Below, in pieces: positions 9,481 through 17,130 of a stretch of 24,865 nt of DNA; the stretch's first letter is position 1; every line of letters starts with the position of its first letter. A program made the position numbers and the translations under genes. The notes under the pieces were generated by a model. It saw nothing but the letters and a program-made list of their open reading frames with translations. It was not told where the DNA came from and searched no databases. The DNA is from Zygnema cylindricum (lineage: Eukaryota; Streptophyta; Zygnematophyceae; Zygnematales; Zygnemataceae), in assembly GCA_037447655.1 (NCBI GenBank), contig JBBHKE010003285.1, positions 219,106-243,970 on the forward strand, read 5' to 3'.

Positions 9481-10260
9481 ACCAGCTGTAAATGCATTCA
9501 CCCTGTCACTTCCCCTACGAAGCTCCAAAGTGCTTTTCCTCACAAGAATTATCCCCATGGTAAAGCTACAAGTCCATGAAGAGCCATCCATTGCCTGCAT
9601 ACGACAAATGATATTTTCGTACTCATCTGGGAGTTTCATCAGTAGTGTATTAATCTTCCTCTCCTCAGATTCTACATATCCCGCACTAGCAAGCTCAACA
9701 TATAACGCAGCAATATCATTGCAAAACTCTATCATGCTACCGCCTTTATAAACATAGGCATCTATTTCTTGGTTTACTAATTGCTGCCTCTGAATAGTCT
9801 TACTCTTATAAATCTGACTTAGTGCTTCCCATATCTTTGAAGACTTCATTAAGTTGATAAGAGTGATAGGTATTGACTTAGACACGTTTCTAAGTATGAG
9901 ATGCTTTGCTATAGTGTTTTTGTATTCCCATGTTTTTCTGTCATTTTCTTCAGTTTTTATCCCTACAAATGGAACCATAGTCGAGAGCTTAGCTCCCCTC
10001 ACCATCAGTGTTCCTTTTCCGTTCTCCCGTTTTTCCCCATCTATGGAACGGTTTTTCCCTTCACCTTCCGTTGCATCTGAACTCCTGTTGATATTCTGGG
10101 CAGCCTCAGATGATTCTCCATAATAAGCTCCTCCAAAGCCAGGTGGTGGACATCTCACTTGTCCCGAAACAATTCCCCATAAGTGCTTCTCGAAAAGCAA
10201 TCCCTCCATAGTAAACTCCCAATAAGTGAAGTCTGTTCCATTGAACATAGGCACCCTAAA

Positions 10261-10276
10261 TGGTGGGCCAATAACC
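10261..10276 (-). other. Primer-binding site of element A
   Basis: On the element strand GGTTATTGGCCCACCA follows the 5' LTR. One mismatch (T for G) separates it from the 16-base complement of a plant-type tRNAi-Met anticodon stem-loop. Confidence 0.8.
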
Positions 10277-10414
10277 TAAAACTCTAAGACCCCCATTGGC
10301 CCTTAGAGTAAGCAGATCCAAAGAAATTAATCTAGATAGTGCCGACTCCTAACTTGATATAAACCTAAATGAATGACTCCTTGAAAATCAAAACCCAAAT
10401 ATAGATTCTCCCCT
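10277..10414 (-). repeat. 5' LTR of element A, inner fragment
   Basis: The inner 138 bp of the LTR (TAAAACTCTAAGACC on the plus strand; TG changed to TA) end where B begins. The other part is 14552-15611. Alignment with 7158-7300 supports this. The last five bases (CCCCT) are the B target duplication. Confidence 0.9.
10410..10414. repeat. Target-site duplication of element B, left copy
   Basis: CCCCT directly precedes TGAAATTC of B. The partner is 14552-14556. The empty site in the other A LTR reads ATTCACCCCTGTG at about 7284-7299. Confidence 0.93.
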
Positions 10415-10875
10415 TGAAATTCTATGGGCTCCATTGCCCACAGAATTCGCAGATCCAAAAGAAGCTAATCTAGATAGTGCCGACTCTAAGTTGATATAAA
10501 CCCAAATAAATGATCCCTTGATAATAAGAACCCCAATATACCTTCACCCCTGTGAAAAGAAGACCTTCTGTGTGCTCAGTTCCACCACAAAATGCAAAGC
10601 TTCAATATGTGTTTTGGACAATATTCCCCACTTTGACTTTCCCACTGAATAAGTGCCACCCTGGCACGCAAAGACTCTAACTGACTACACCCTTGTGTAG
10701 CTTGGACTCCCCTGAGTCCGCAGCAAAAAGAATCACTGAATTTGCTCACCCGAGCATTAAGTTATGGCTGGTCAAATATGACCTTTTATAGTTACAAGCT
10801 CTCTTAGAGAGAGGTACCTAAATATCACTAAGTCTTGGTCTGCCTACTCACGACTACCTACTACTAAACCCTAGT

Positions 10876-11033
10876 CCAATAGGAACACTATAAAGTACAA
10901 GAAGGTACAATGGGCGATGTACTTATTGTACGTCCATTGTACGACAAGGTCTACAAGGTGACACCTGTCAAATCGGAAGCCATGGTTCCTCCTCCCATCT
11001 TCTCCGGTATCAAATAATGTGGCGCCACGTGGC
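10876..11033 (-). promoter_or_regulatory. Predicted promoter block of LTR B (3' copy)
   Basis: It contains the palindromic G-box GCCACGTGGC (11024-11033). GTAC cores flank a 10-nt spacer (AAGGTAC 10902-10908, GTACTTAT 10919-10926), and GTACAATGG / CCATTGTAC (10905-10913, 10934-10942) pair around them. CCAAT lies at 10876-10880. The order matches LTRs A, C and D. Confidence 0.5.
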
Positions 11034-11235
11034 ACCGCGTGACGCTATCTCCGTATGCCGCCAAAAGCTCACTTGGTGTGGCGGCTATAATGCCGGCCGT
11101 CCGATCAAAACATATTTTACACGGTTCAGATTCGCGTACATGCAGAAATTGCTCCTTTTGGTTAGTCTGCTGTTAATTAGCTGTAGCGTTAATATTTAGA
11201 TATTTATGAAACCCGTCACGTGTACTGTTTCGGTA

Positions 11236-11305
11236 ACGCCTTATTGGTTAAGGCTTACGTCTACAAAGCAAACCACAGACCTTGGTTCAAATCCGATTAG
11301 GAGCA
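11236..11305 (+). other. tRNA-like segment, antisense in LTR B (3' copy)
   Basis: GCCTT-ATTGGTT-AAGGC (11238-11254) is a perfect D-arm-like hairpin with a box A-like loop. GTCT and AGAC bracket the anticodon-arm position. CTTGGTTCAAATCCGAT (11281-11297) contains a box B-like GGTTCAAATCC. The acceptor stem does not pair, so it is not a normal tRNA gene. Confidence 0.6.
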
Positions 11306-11483
11306 ACATTTTGGCCACCTATCAGTTTTCCTGCCTGTTTTTGCCTGTTTCTTCTTTTTGACTATGTGACAGCCATGGCTATCTCTGTCTTCCAGTGACT
11401 ACGACAAGTATGGATGACTTAGACAAGACCATCTGACAAACACATAGAATAAATTCAGACCTAGAAAATACACAATTTTAACA

Positions 11484-11496
11484 CTCCCCTTATTTT
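11484..11496 (-). other. Polypurine tract of element B
   Basis: On the element strand AAAATAAGGGGAG abuts the 3' LTR (TGTTAAAA). It is identical to that of A. Confidence 0.88.
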
Positions 11497-11522
11497 CTAG
11501 TCTTCTATTGAGCCAACTCCCA

Positions 11523-13502
11523 CTAAATAAAAACAACAAAAACAAAATCCTTTTTTTTTTTTTTTCTCGTTCTTTTCCTATAATTAAACTTTAAGAATAT
11601 ACCCTCATATTTTAAATGGTCTATTAGATGAGCTGAAATTAACATTCCATCTTGCTGATCACACATTTTATTTAGCATCTCACTTTTTATAAATCCGAGC
11701 AAAGATTTTATCCACCTCATCACTTTTCCATCCACACAAAATCCGATTTCCCTCTTGCAATTCAAACAACCAGCCACATCCTCAATCTGCAACACACACC
11801 CTAATGCTAACCCTTTTACAGGCGCACCTTCATAGATGGCATCACTCCCATTAGTGATGTCAAGTCCATTACCCCCCAATTTTTTCGAAAAAACAAGTAT
11901 CCCCGCTAAGTTCCTCATAAGATCTACGTCTTCCGTACTCATATTTTTATCCTTGATACTCATCCCATTTTTTGAACTTTCCTCACTCTCTCCCATGGAA
12001 TTCTTTCCGCTATCACTTTCTATTTTTATTCCCAATAAAAATTTCTCCTCCCCTAAACCTTTCATTAAATATTCCTCTTCTCTCCTATCTTTTAAAACCC
12101 CCTCTAGATTTACTTCTGCCCTTTCCTCGAAATCCGTTGAAGTCTCCCTTTGCGACCAGTTTTCTGTTTCCAAAATATCTATAAAATTATCCTCATTATT
12201 TTTACTTTTCCCTTTTTCAATTATAGATTCTAGATTTGACTTTCTAATTTCTAAGTTATACTTTTTACACTCCTTGACATCTTCATCATTTCTAACTCCC
12301 TCAAGTACCTCCCTTCCTTTAACTTCCCTTATACCTCCAAAAGCACATCGTTGCTTTCGTGTAATTTCTGTGTACTTCTCTCTCTTCTCCATTCTACCGA
12401 TGTGAAGAAGCTCCAAAATTTCTTCATCCTCTTCATCCTCTTCCCCTTCTTCCTCCTCTTTCACATTCGAACTTCTAAGTTCTTCCAAACAAGGACACTC
12501 CTCCATATAGTGACCCGGTTCTCTACAAAAGAAGCAAACACCCTTTTTCAAAGCTCCTTTTTCTTTTCCTCTCCCTCTCTTTCCACCAAAGTTCCGATAA
12601 GGTTTACCTTCGTCTTTCTTCCTCTCATCACGCTTCCGCTCGTCATCGCCGTTCCTCTCTTCACGCTTCCGCCAATCACCACCAGCTGTAAATGCAGTTA
12701 CCCTCTCACTTCCCCTCCGAAGCTCCAAAGTGCTTTCCCTCACAAGAATTATCCCCATGGTAAAGCTCCAAGTCCATGAGGAGCCATCCATTGCCTGCAT
12801 ACGATAAATGATGTTTTCGTACTCATCTGGGAGTTTCATGAGTAGTGTATTGATCTTTCTCTCCTCAGATTCTACATACCCCGCACTAGCAAGCTCAACA
12901 TATAACGCAGCAATATCATTGCAAAACTCTATCATGTTACCGCCTTTATAAACATAGGCCTCTATTTCCTGTTTTACTAACTGCTGCCTCTGAATAGTCT
13001 CACTCTTATAAATCTGCCTTAGTGTTTCCCATATCTCCGAAGACTTAGTAAGACTTAAAAGAGTGATAGCTATGGACTTAGACACATATCTAAGTATGAG
13101 ATGTTTTGCTATAGTGTTTTTATACTCCCAAATTTTACTATGATTTTCTTCAAGTTTACTTATAACCCCTCTAAGTGGAGCTGTGGCGAAGAGCATAGCT
13201 CCCCTCACCATAAGTGTCCCTTTATCATTCTCCCCTTTTCCCCCTTCCATCACAATATTTTTCCCTTCACCTTTCGTTGCATCTGAACTTAGGTTGATAT
13301 TCTGGGCAGCCTCAGATGGTTCTCCACAGTAAGCTCCTCCAAAGCCAGGTGGCGGACATCTCACATGTCCCGAAACAATTCCCCATAAGTGCTTCTCGAA
13401 AAGAAATCCCTCCATAATAAACTCCCAATAAGTGAAGTCTGTTCCATCGAACATAGGCACCCTAGATGGTGGGCCCATAACCTGAAATTCTATCGGCTCC
13501 AT
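11523..13502 (-). CDS. Gag with CCHC knuckle fused to an RT/RNase H-like tail (element B)
   Basis: The intact 659-residue ORF fills the interior of B. The ATG lies 20 nt inside the 5' LTR, and codons 7-12 (QVMGPP) are read through the PBS. Residues 17-40 (MFDGTDFTYWEFIMEG, LW) are a UBN2/DUF4219-like Gag start. Residues 125-265 are the Gag core. 277-300 is a charged repeat (RKREERNGDDERKRDER). The CCHC knuckle has C323, C326, H331 and C336. A Glu/Asp tract spans 349-361. Around 385-405 CAFGGIREVKG aligns with the D sequence just before its protease, but DSGA is gone. Residues 478-495 (YLMKGLGEEKFLLGIKIE) resemble the RT block LGEAKYILGIQVE, and 575-600 resemble the RNase H start. No YVDD or DDE is present. 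Residues 642-651 are basic. Gag assembly and RNA binding are inferred; the role of the tail is unknown. Confidence 0.88.
   Translation of the reverse strand: MEPIEFQVMGPPSRVPMFDGTDFTYWEFIMEGFLFEKHLWGIVSGHVRCPPPGFGGAYCGEPSEAAQNINLSSDATKGEGKNIVMEGGKGENDKGTLMVRGAMLFATAPLRGVISKLEENHSKIWEYKNTIAKHLILRYVSKSIAITLLSLTKSSEIWETLRQIYKSETIQRQQLVKQEIEAYVYKGGNMIEFCNDIAALYVELASAGYVESEERKINTLLMKLPDEYENIIYRMQAMDGSSWTWSFTMGIILVRESTLELRRGSERVTAFTAGGDWRKREERNGDDERKRDERKKDEGKPYRNFGGKRGRGKEKGALKKGVCFFCREPGHYMEECPCLEELRSSNVKEEEEGEEDEEDEEILELLHIGRMEKREKYTEITRKQRCAFGGIREVKGREVLEGVRNDEDVKECKKYNLEIRKSNLESIIEKGKSKNNEDNFIDILETENWSQRETSTDFEERAEVNLEGVLKDRREEEYLMKGLGEEKFLLGIKIESDSGKNSMGESEESSKNGMSIKDKNMSTEDVDLMRNLAGILVFSKKLGGNGLDITNGSDAIYEGAPVKGLALGCVLQIEDVAGCLNCKREIGFCVDGKVMRWIKSLLGFIKSEMLNKMCDQQDGMLISAHLIDHLKYEGIFLKFNYRKRTRKKKKKDFVFVVFI
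12624..12672 (-). repeat. Two copies of the 33-bp coding repeat in B gag
   Basis: Copies start at 12624 and 12657 (CTCATCACGCTTCCGC and CTCTTCACGCTTCCGC on the plus strand). They encode the RKR(D/E)ER motif twice, with the frame kept. Confidence 0.8.
13467..13482 (-). other. Primer-binding site of element B (initiator tRNA-Met, internal)
   Basis: On the element strand GGTTATGGGCCCACCA directly follows the LTR end TTTCA. It is complementary to TGGTGGGCCCATAACC, the anticodon stem-loop of plant-type initiator tRNA-Met as I recall it. This is the half-tRNA primer mode known for Drosophila copia and yeast Ty5. The site is coding. Confidence 0.8.
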
Positions 13503-13943
13503 TGCCCACAGAATTCGCAGATCTAAAAGAAGCTAATCTAGATAGTGCCGACTCCAAGTTGATATAAACCCAAATAAATGATCCCTTGACAATAAGAACC
13601 CCAATATACCTTCACCCCTGTGAAAAGAAGACCTTCTGTGTGCTCAGTTCCACCACAAAATGCAAAGCTTCAATATGTGTTTTGGACAATATTCCCCACT
13701 TTGACTTTCCAACTGAATAAGTGCCACCCTGGCACGCAAAGACTCTGACCGACTACACCCTTGTGTAGCTTGGACTCCCCTGAGTCCGCAGCAAAAAAAA
13801 TCACTGAATTTGCTCACCCGAGCATTAAGTTATGGCTGGTCTAAGATGACCTTTTATAGTTACAAGCTCTCTTAGAGAGAGGTACCTAAATATCACTAAG
13901 TCTTGGTCTGCCTACTCACGACTACCTACTACTAAACCCTAGT

Positions 13944-14101
13944 CCAATAGGAACACTATAAAGTACAAGAAGGTACAATGGGCGATGTACTTATTGTACG
14001 TCCATTGTACGACAAGGTCTACAAGGTGACACCTGTCAAATCGGAAGCCATGGTTCCTCCTCCCATCTTCTCCGGTATCAAATAATGTGGCGCCACGTGG
14101 C
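13944..14101 (-). promoter_or_regulatory. Predicted promoter block of 5' LTR of B
   Basis: Same elements as in the 3' LTR: G-box GCCACGTGGC at 14092-14101, the inverted GTAC cores at about 13970-13994, and CCAAT near 13944-13948. As the 5' copy it would be the active promoter for the intact Gag ORF. No start site can be fixed. Confidence 0.5.
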
Positions 14102-14303
14102 ACCGCGTGACGCTATCTCCGTATGCCGCCAAAAGCTCACTTGGCGTGGCGGCTATAATGCCGGCCGTCCGATCAAATCATATTTTACACGGTTCAGATT
14201 CGCGTACATGCAGAAATTGCTCCTTTTGGTTAGTCTGCTGTTAATTAGCTGTAGCGTTAATATTTAGATATTTATGAAACCCGTCACGTGTACTGTTTCA
14301 GTA

Positions 14304-14373
14304 ACGCCTTATTGGTTAAGGCTTACGTCTACAAAGCAAACCACAGACCTTGGTTCAAATCCGGTTAGGAGCA
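14304..14373 (+). other. tRNA-like segment, antisense in LTR B (5' copy)
   Basis: The D-arm-like GCCTT...AAGGC is at 14306-14322. The box B-like GGTTCAAATCC is in 14349-14365. Here the T-arm reads CCGGT instead of CCGAT. Confidence 0.6.
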
Positions 14374-14551
14374 ACATTTTGGCCACCTATCAGTTTTCCT
14401 GCCTGTTTTTGCCTGTTTCTTCTTTTTGACTATGTGACAGCCATGGCTATCTCTGTCTTCCAGTGACTACGACAAGTATGGATGACTTAGACAAGACCAT
14501 CTGACAAACACATAGAATAAATTCAGACCTAGAAAATACACAATTTTAACA

Positions 14552-14556
14552 CCCCT
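14552..14556. repeat. Target-site duplication of element B, right copy
   Basis: CCCCT follows the B terminus TTTTAACA. The left partner is 10410-10414. Confidence 0.93.
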
Positions 14557-14880
14557 GTGAAATAACACTTTTTGTGTGGTCAGTTCCACCACAGAATGCA
14601 AAGTTAGAATATGAGATTTTGACACATTCATCCACTTTGAATTTCCCTTTGAAATGCAGCCACCTTGGCAGACAAAAACTTTGACCGACTACACCCTTGT
14701 GTAGCTTGGATTTCCGTGAGTCCAGAGCAAAAAGAATTACTGAAAATGGTCAAGTAAATTGTTTGTTATGGCTGGCAAAAGTTTGCCATTTATACAAGGT
14801 TCTCTATGGGAGAGGCAGCTACCTACTCAAAATTTTCAAAGTCCTATTCCCCCTCTAAAACTCTATCTATTTAAGTACGG

Positions 14881-15053
14881 CACCAATCAAATTACTGTGT
14901 CGTATATAAAAGTACAGGTGCCGTTGTACTTTATATATGGCCATTGTACGATATGGCCAAAATGTCGACACGTGTCAAATCAGGATTAGTTCCTGTAATC
15001 TCCGGAATTCCCGTAATCCAATGCTATCACGCCACGTGTCATCTGACGTGGCA
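14881..15053 (-). promoter_or_regulatory. Predicted promoter block of 5' LTR of A
   Basis: It has ACGT boxes at 15032-15053. The inverted arms TATATAAAAGTAC (14903-14915) and GTACTTTATATA (14926-14937) are separated by 10 nt. ATTGG lies at 14883-14887 on the element strand. Here the arms also form TATA-like sequences in both orientations. Confidence 0.5.
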
Positions 15054-15338
15054 AAGACCGTAAAAGGCCAAAAGTACCTTTTCTGTGATCGCGGCGCTTA
15101 TCGCGGCCATTCGATCAAAACCGGCTATAATCCTAGCCGCTGAAATTGGACGCGCAGTATTTGTTTCGCTATCGAAACCAATACGCGGTATCCATTCCGT
15201 CCCCAAACCGTACTCCGTACTAAATCAAACTGTATCTATGCACTAAGTATTTGTTCGCCGTTAAACGAATTTATCTACATGTTAAGATTTATATCTTTAT
15301 CGAACCTTATATATCGTAATATGTGTCCTAGACTTAAC

Positions 15339-15402
15339 GGTTATAGCTAACGGCTATTGGAACTTGACGGACGGCAGGTACCAGGATCAATTCTTGGGTT
15401 CG
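15339..15402 (+). other. tRNA-like segment, antisense in LTR A (5' copy)
   Basis: The T-arm is CCAGG-ATCAATT-CTTGG (15381-15397). It differs from CTAGG...CCTAG of the other LTR at several stem positions yet still pairs, counting G-T. The anticodon-like arm ACTTG...CAGGT also still pairs. Confidence 0.55.
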
Positions 15403-15611
15403 TCAAGTAACTTTTGGTAAATCTATCTTATCCACCCCCTGTCTTCTCTAGTGAGCTTAGGCAGCCATGGCTCTAGCTCCCTATCAAGCCTTCAGTGACT
15501 AGAACAAGTGTGGGGGCTTGGAGAAAGAGGTTAGAGGCAGACTGACTCTGCTACTTTTCTATGCTACTTTTCTATCCTAAAACAGACAAAGAAAATACAT
15601 TAATATCAATA

Positions 15612-15616
15612 GAATG
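15612..15616. repeat. Target-site duplication of element A, right copy
   Basis: GAATG follows the A terminus. The left partner is 7153-7157. Confidence 0.9.
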
Positions 15617-16110
15617 AGTGTGCAAATGCGGGCTCTAGGTGATGTCTCCATGCTAGTTGATGTAGAGGGCAAGGCAATTGAGGGCACTCTTTATAATGTT
15701 CTCTATGTCCCAAATTTTAAGATTTTTTTTTTCAACTTCTTTGGTAGAAAGTAAATGGTTTGAGGTCAATCTGAAACATGGCAGATAGGTGGTTAGCAAA
15801 AATTGGAAAATTGCAGTTTCAAGAACAAAAGATGCCAGCAAAATGTATCGAATAGATATACCCGATGATAAAGAAAATGATGTTTTGTATTTCGGTGCAT
15901 TATCCTTAGATGAGCAGTGGCATAAAAGGTTGGGCCATGTGAATTATGAAAGTATGAAAAAGATGGTCAATGCAAGTAAAATAGAAGGAGTTTCTTTGTC
16001 ATACTAGTCACCTAAAACGTGTGATGGATGTGCACTAGGAAAAATACACAAATTACCGTTTCCTCAAGAGTCTGAACATAAATCTACTAAACTGTTGCAA
16101 CTCATTCATT
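15612..16110 (+). pseudogene. F1 protease 3' part and GAG-pre-integrase
   Basis: F1 resumes after element A with SVQMRALGDVSMLVDVEGKA, the C-terminal half of the protease. Frame breaks near 15720-15790 follow, then an open stretch with RTKDASKMYRIDIPDD and QWHKRLGHVNYESMKKMV, the His pair of the integrase zinc finger. A stop at 16007 precedes CDGCALGKIHKLPFP (about 16020-16064), the Cys pair. All blocks align with F2 21034-21500. Confidence 0.82.
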
Positions 16111-16860
16111 CTGATGTTTTTGGCCCTGCAAAGGTACCATTTGCCGGGGGATGAAATATATGGTTACATTTACAAATGATTTTTCGAGGTTTACTTAAGT
16201 CTACATCATGAAGGAAAAAAATGAAGTCTTCACTCATTTTCAACACTACAAAGTGTGGGCGTAGAAACTACACGGTCAGCCAATTCTATAGGTCATATCG
16301 GACAATGGCGGAGAATATACGTCAAAAGAGTTTGAAAACTTCTTACTCAAGGAAGGTATCAGTCACAAACTAACTGTTCCATACTCTCTAGAGCAGAATG
16401 GGGTCTCACAAAGACTAAATACAACCATCACGAAAAGCTTTAGGTCCATGATTGCAAATAAAGACGTAGATTCGAAATTATGGGCTGAAGCATTAAATTG
16501 TGCAGTTTATATCAAAAAAAGGATAGGTTGATGATCGGTAGAAACCACTCCTTATGGGATCTAGACAGGTAGAAAACAGGATGTTAGTCATTTCAAAGTC
16601 TTTGGAAGTAAATGCTTTATTTTGGATACGTCAAATGATAGATGGAAAATGGAACCTAAGGGATTGCCCGACATTTTGTTAGGATATGATGATCACTCTA
16701 AAGGTTAAAGAGTATTATTTTTTGAGAGACAGAAAATTATTGTAGCAAGGAACATCGTCGTCAAAGATGAACTAGACTCGATAGACTTATTTAAAATGAC
16801 AGAGCAGCAGAAGCAGCAAAAAGTACATGAATATGTCATTTTTGTTAGCATCTATAATAT
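16111..16860 (+). pseudogene. F1 integrase relic
   Basis: Integrase would insert the cDNA into host DNA. HSDVFGPAK at about 16108-16134 holds the first catalytic Asp. ISDNGGEYTSKEFENFLL at about 16297-16350 holds the second. QNGVSQRLN near 16394-16420 is where the catalytic Glu should be, and the residue is Gln. The end of the domain has HFKVFGSKCFILDT and LLGYDDHSKG. Stops occur at several places, including TGA at 16529-16531, a position that is also TGA in F2. Confidence 0.85.
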
Positions 16861-17130
16861 TGTCCCATAGATACAAAATTCATCTATGGTAACACCCGAA
16901 TCAAAAAATAATCACGTTGCACAACAAGCTCGTTTCGAAGGGGACAAAGAGCAGTCACAACCTACGGATCGCAACTAGCACAACAAGCGCAATGCACGGG
17001 ATCCGACAATTTTAGACTAAAAATTTCAAGGGGGGAAAAAGATCTAGTAGCCGTCTGCAAGCAAGTTCTCACTTCGCCTACTCGGCAGCCTTAGAGGAGC
17101 CTTTGACCATCCGGGAAGCCTTCTCATCAC
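16861..17130 (+). other. F1 integrase-RT linker, eroded
   Basis: This aligns with the F2 linker at 22262-22640: Gln-rich sequence, then AAAATTTCAAGGGGGG and TCTCACTTCGCCTACTCGGCAGCC in a single copy. Stops are frequent. No domain is recognisable. Confidence 0.6.

Larger units (their letters stand above)
8529..10296 (-). pseudogene. Element A: gag-delta-pol ORF, broken
   Basis: This is homologous to the intact ORF of B. It begins at an ATG in the LTR (10294-10296) but hits TAG at the LTR/PBS junction. A 260-codon stretch (9472-10254) then carries the Gag N-terminus and core (FNGTDFTYWEFTMEG, IAKHLILRNVSKSI, QEIDAYVYKGGSMIEFCND). It ends at a TAG where B has Trp. Further on, an intact CCHC knuckle (CFFCREPGHYMEEC, about 9258-9305) sits in another frame. 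The open stretch 8529-9047 holds the tail, with YLMKGLGEEKYFLGIKIE and AGCLDRKREIGLCVDGK. A lacks about 33 residues found in B at residues 511-543. Not functional. Confidence 0.85.
10415..11483 (-). repeat. 3' LTR of element B
   Basis: 1069 bp, TGAAATTC...TTTTAACA on the plus strand. It carries the same promoter block and tRNA-like segment as the 5' copy and a copy of the gag start-codon context that is not used for translation here. Confidence 0.95.
10415..14551 (-). mobile_element. Element B: young gag-only LTR retrotransposon
   Basis: A complete 4137-bp minus-strand element: 5' LTR 13483-14551, PBS, one ORF, polypurine tract, 3' LTR 10415-11483. Termini are TG...CA with a perfect 5-bp duplication CCCCT. 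The LTRs are equal in length (1069 bp) and differ at about 14 sites by eye, so the insertion is recent compared with the other elements here. It has no protease, integrase or RT core. The cis signals needed for mobilisation appear intact, so it could move only with enzymes from an autonomous relative. Its structure resembles the TR-GAG class described in plants. Confidence 0.93.
13483..14551 (-). repeat. 5' LTR of element B
   Basis: 1069 bp, the same length as the 3' copy, with about 14 mismatches by eye and no indels seen. It supplies the promoter and the gag start codon (13500-13502). It ends TTTTAACA on the plus strand, followed by the CCCCT duplication. Confidence 0.95.
7158..15611 (-). 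mobile_element. Element A: gag-type non-autonomous LTR retrotransposon
   Basis: A minus-strand element with two LTRs of about 1.18-1.19 kb, PBS, one gag-type ORF region and a polypurine tract. It is flanked by GAATG duplications inside the F1 protease. Its 5' LTR (right side) is itself split by element B. Without B, A is about 4.3 kb. The interior (8338-10276) contains only the gag-like reading plus the tail that B also has, with no protease, integrase or RT core. LTR differences, lost termini (CA to TA) and coding breaks show that it is older than B. Confidence 0.9.
14552..15611 (-). repeat. 5' LTR of element A, outer fragment
   Basis: The remaining 1060 bp of the A 5' LTR continue the fragment at 10277-10414. 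It ends ATATCAATA where the 3' copy has ATATCAACA. A short local duplication (CTACTTTTCTATG / CTACTTTTCTATC) at about 15550-15576 makes it slightly longer than the 3' LTR. Many single-base differences from 7300-8337 show greater age than B. Confidence 0.9.

Noticed and set aside
11017-11199. 60-codon plus-strand ORF present in both B LTRs (also 14085-14267)
   Set aside because: Both copies are preserved only because the LTRs were made identical at insertion. It reads through the G-box, lies antisense to the element and has no counterpart in LTRs A, C or D.
11836-12405. 189-codon plus-strand ORF, Ser/Phe/Pro-rich
   Set aside because: It is antisense to the intact Gag ORF of B. Its composition is what the complement of a Glu/Lys-rich frame gives. 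The same applies to the plus-strand ORFs at 8710-9069, 9136-9579 and 12351-12779.
14903-14937. Bidirectional TATA promoter in LTR A
   Set aside because: TATATAAA occurs in both orientations in the A 5' LTR only. Other LTRs keep the GTAC arms but not TATA, so the conserved feature is the GTAC box.
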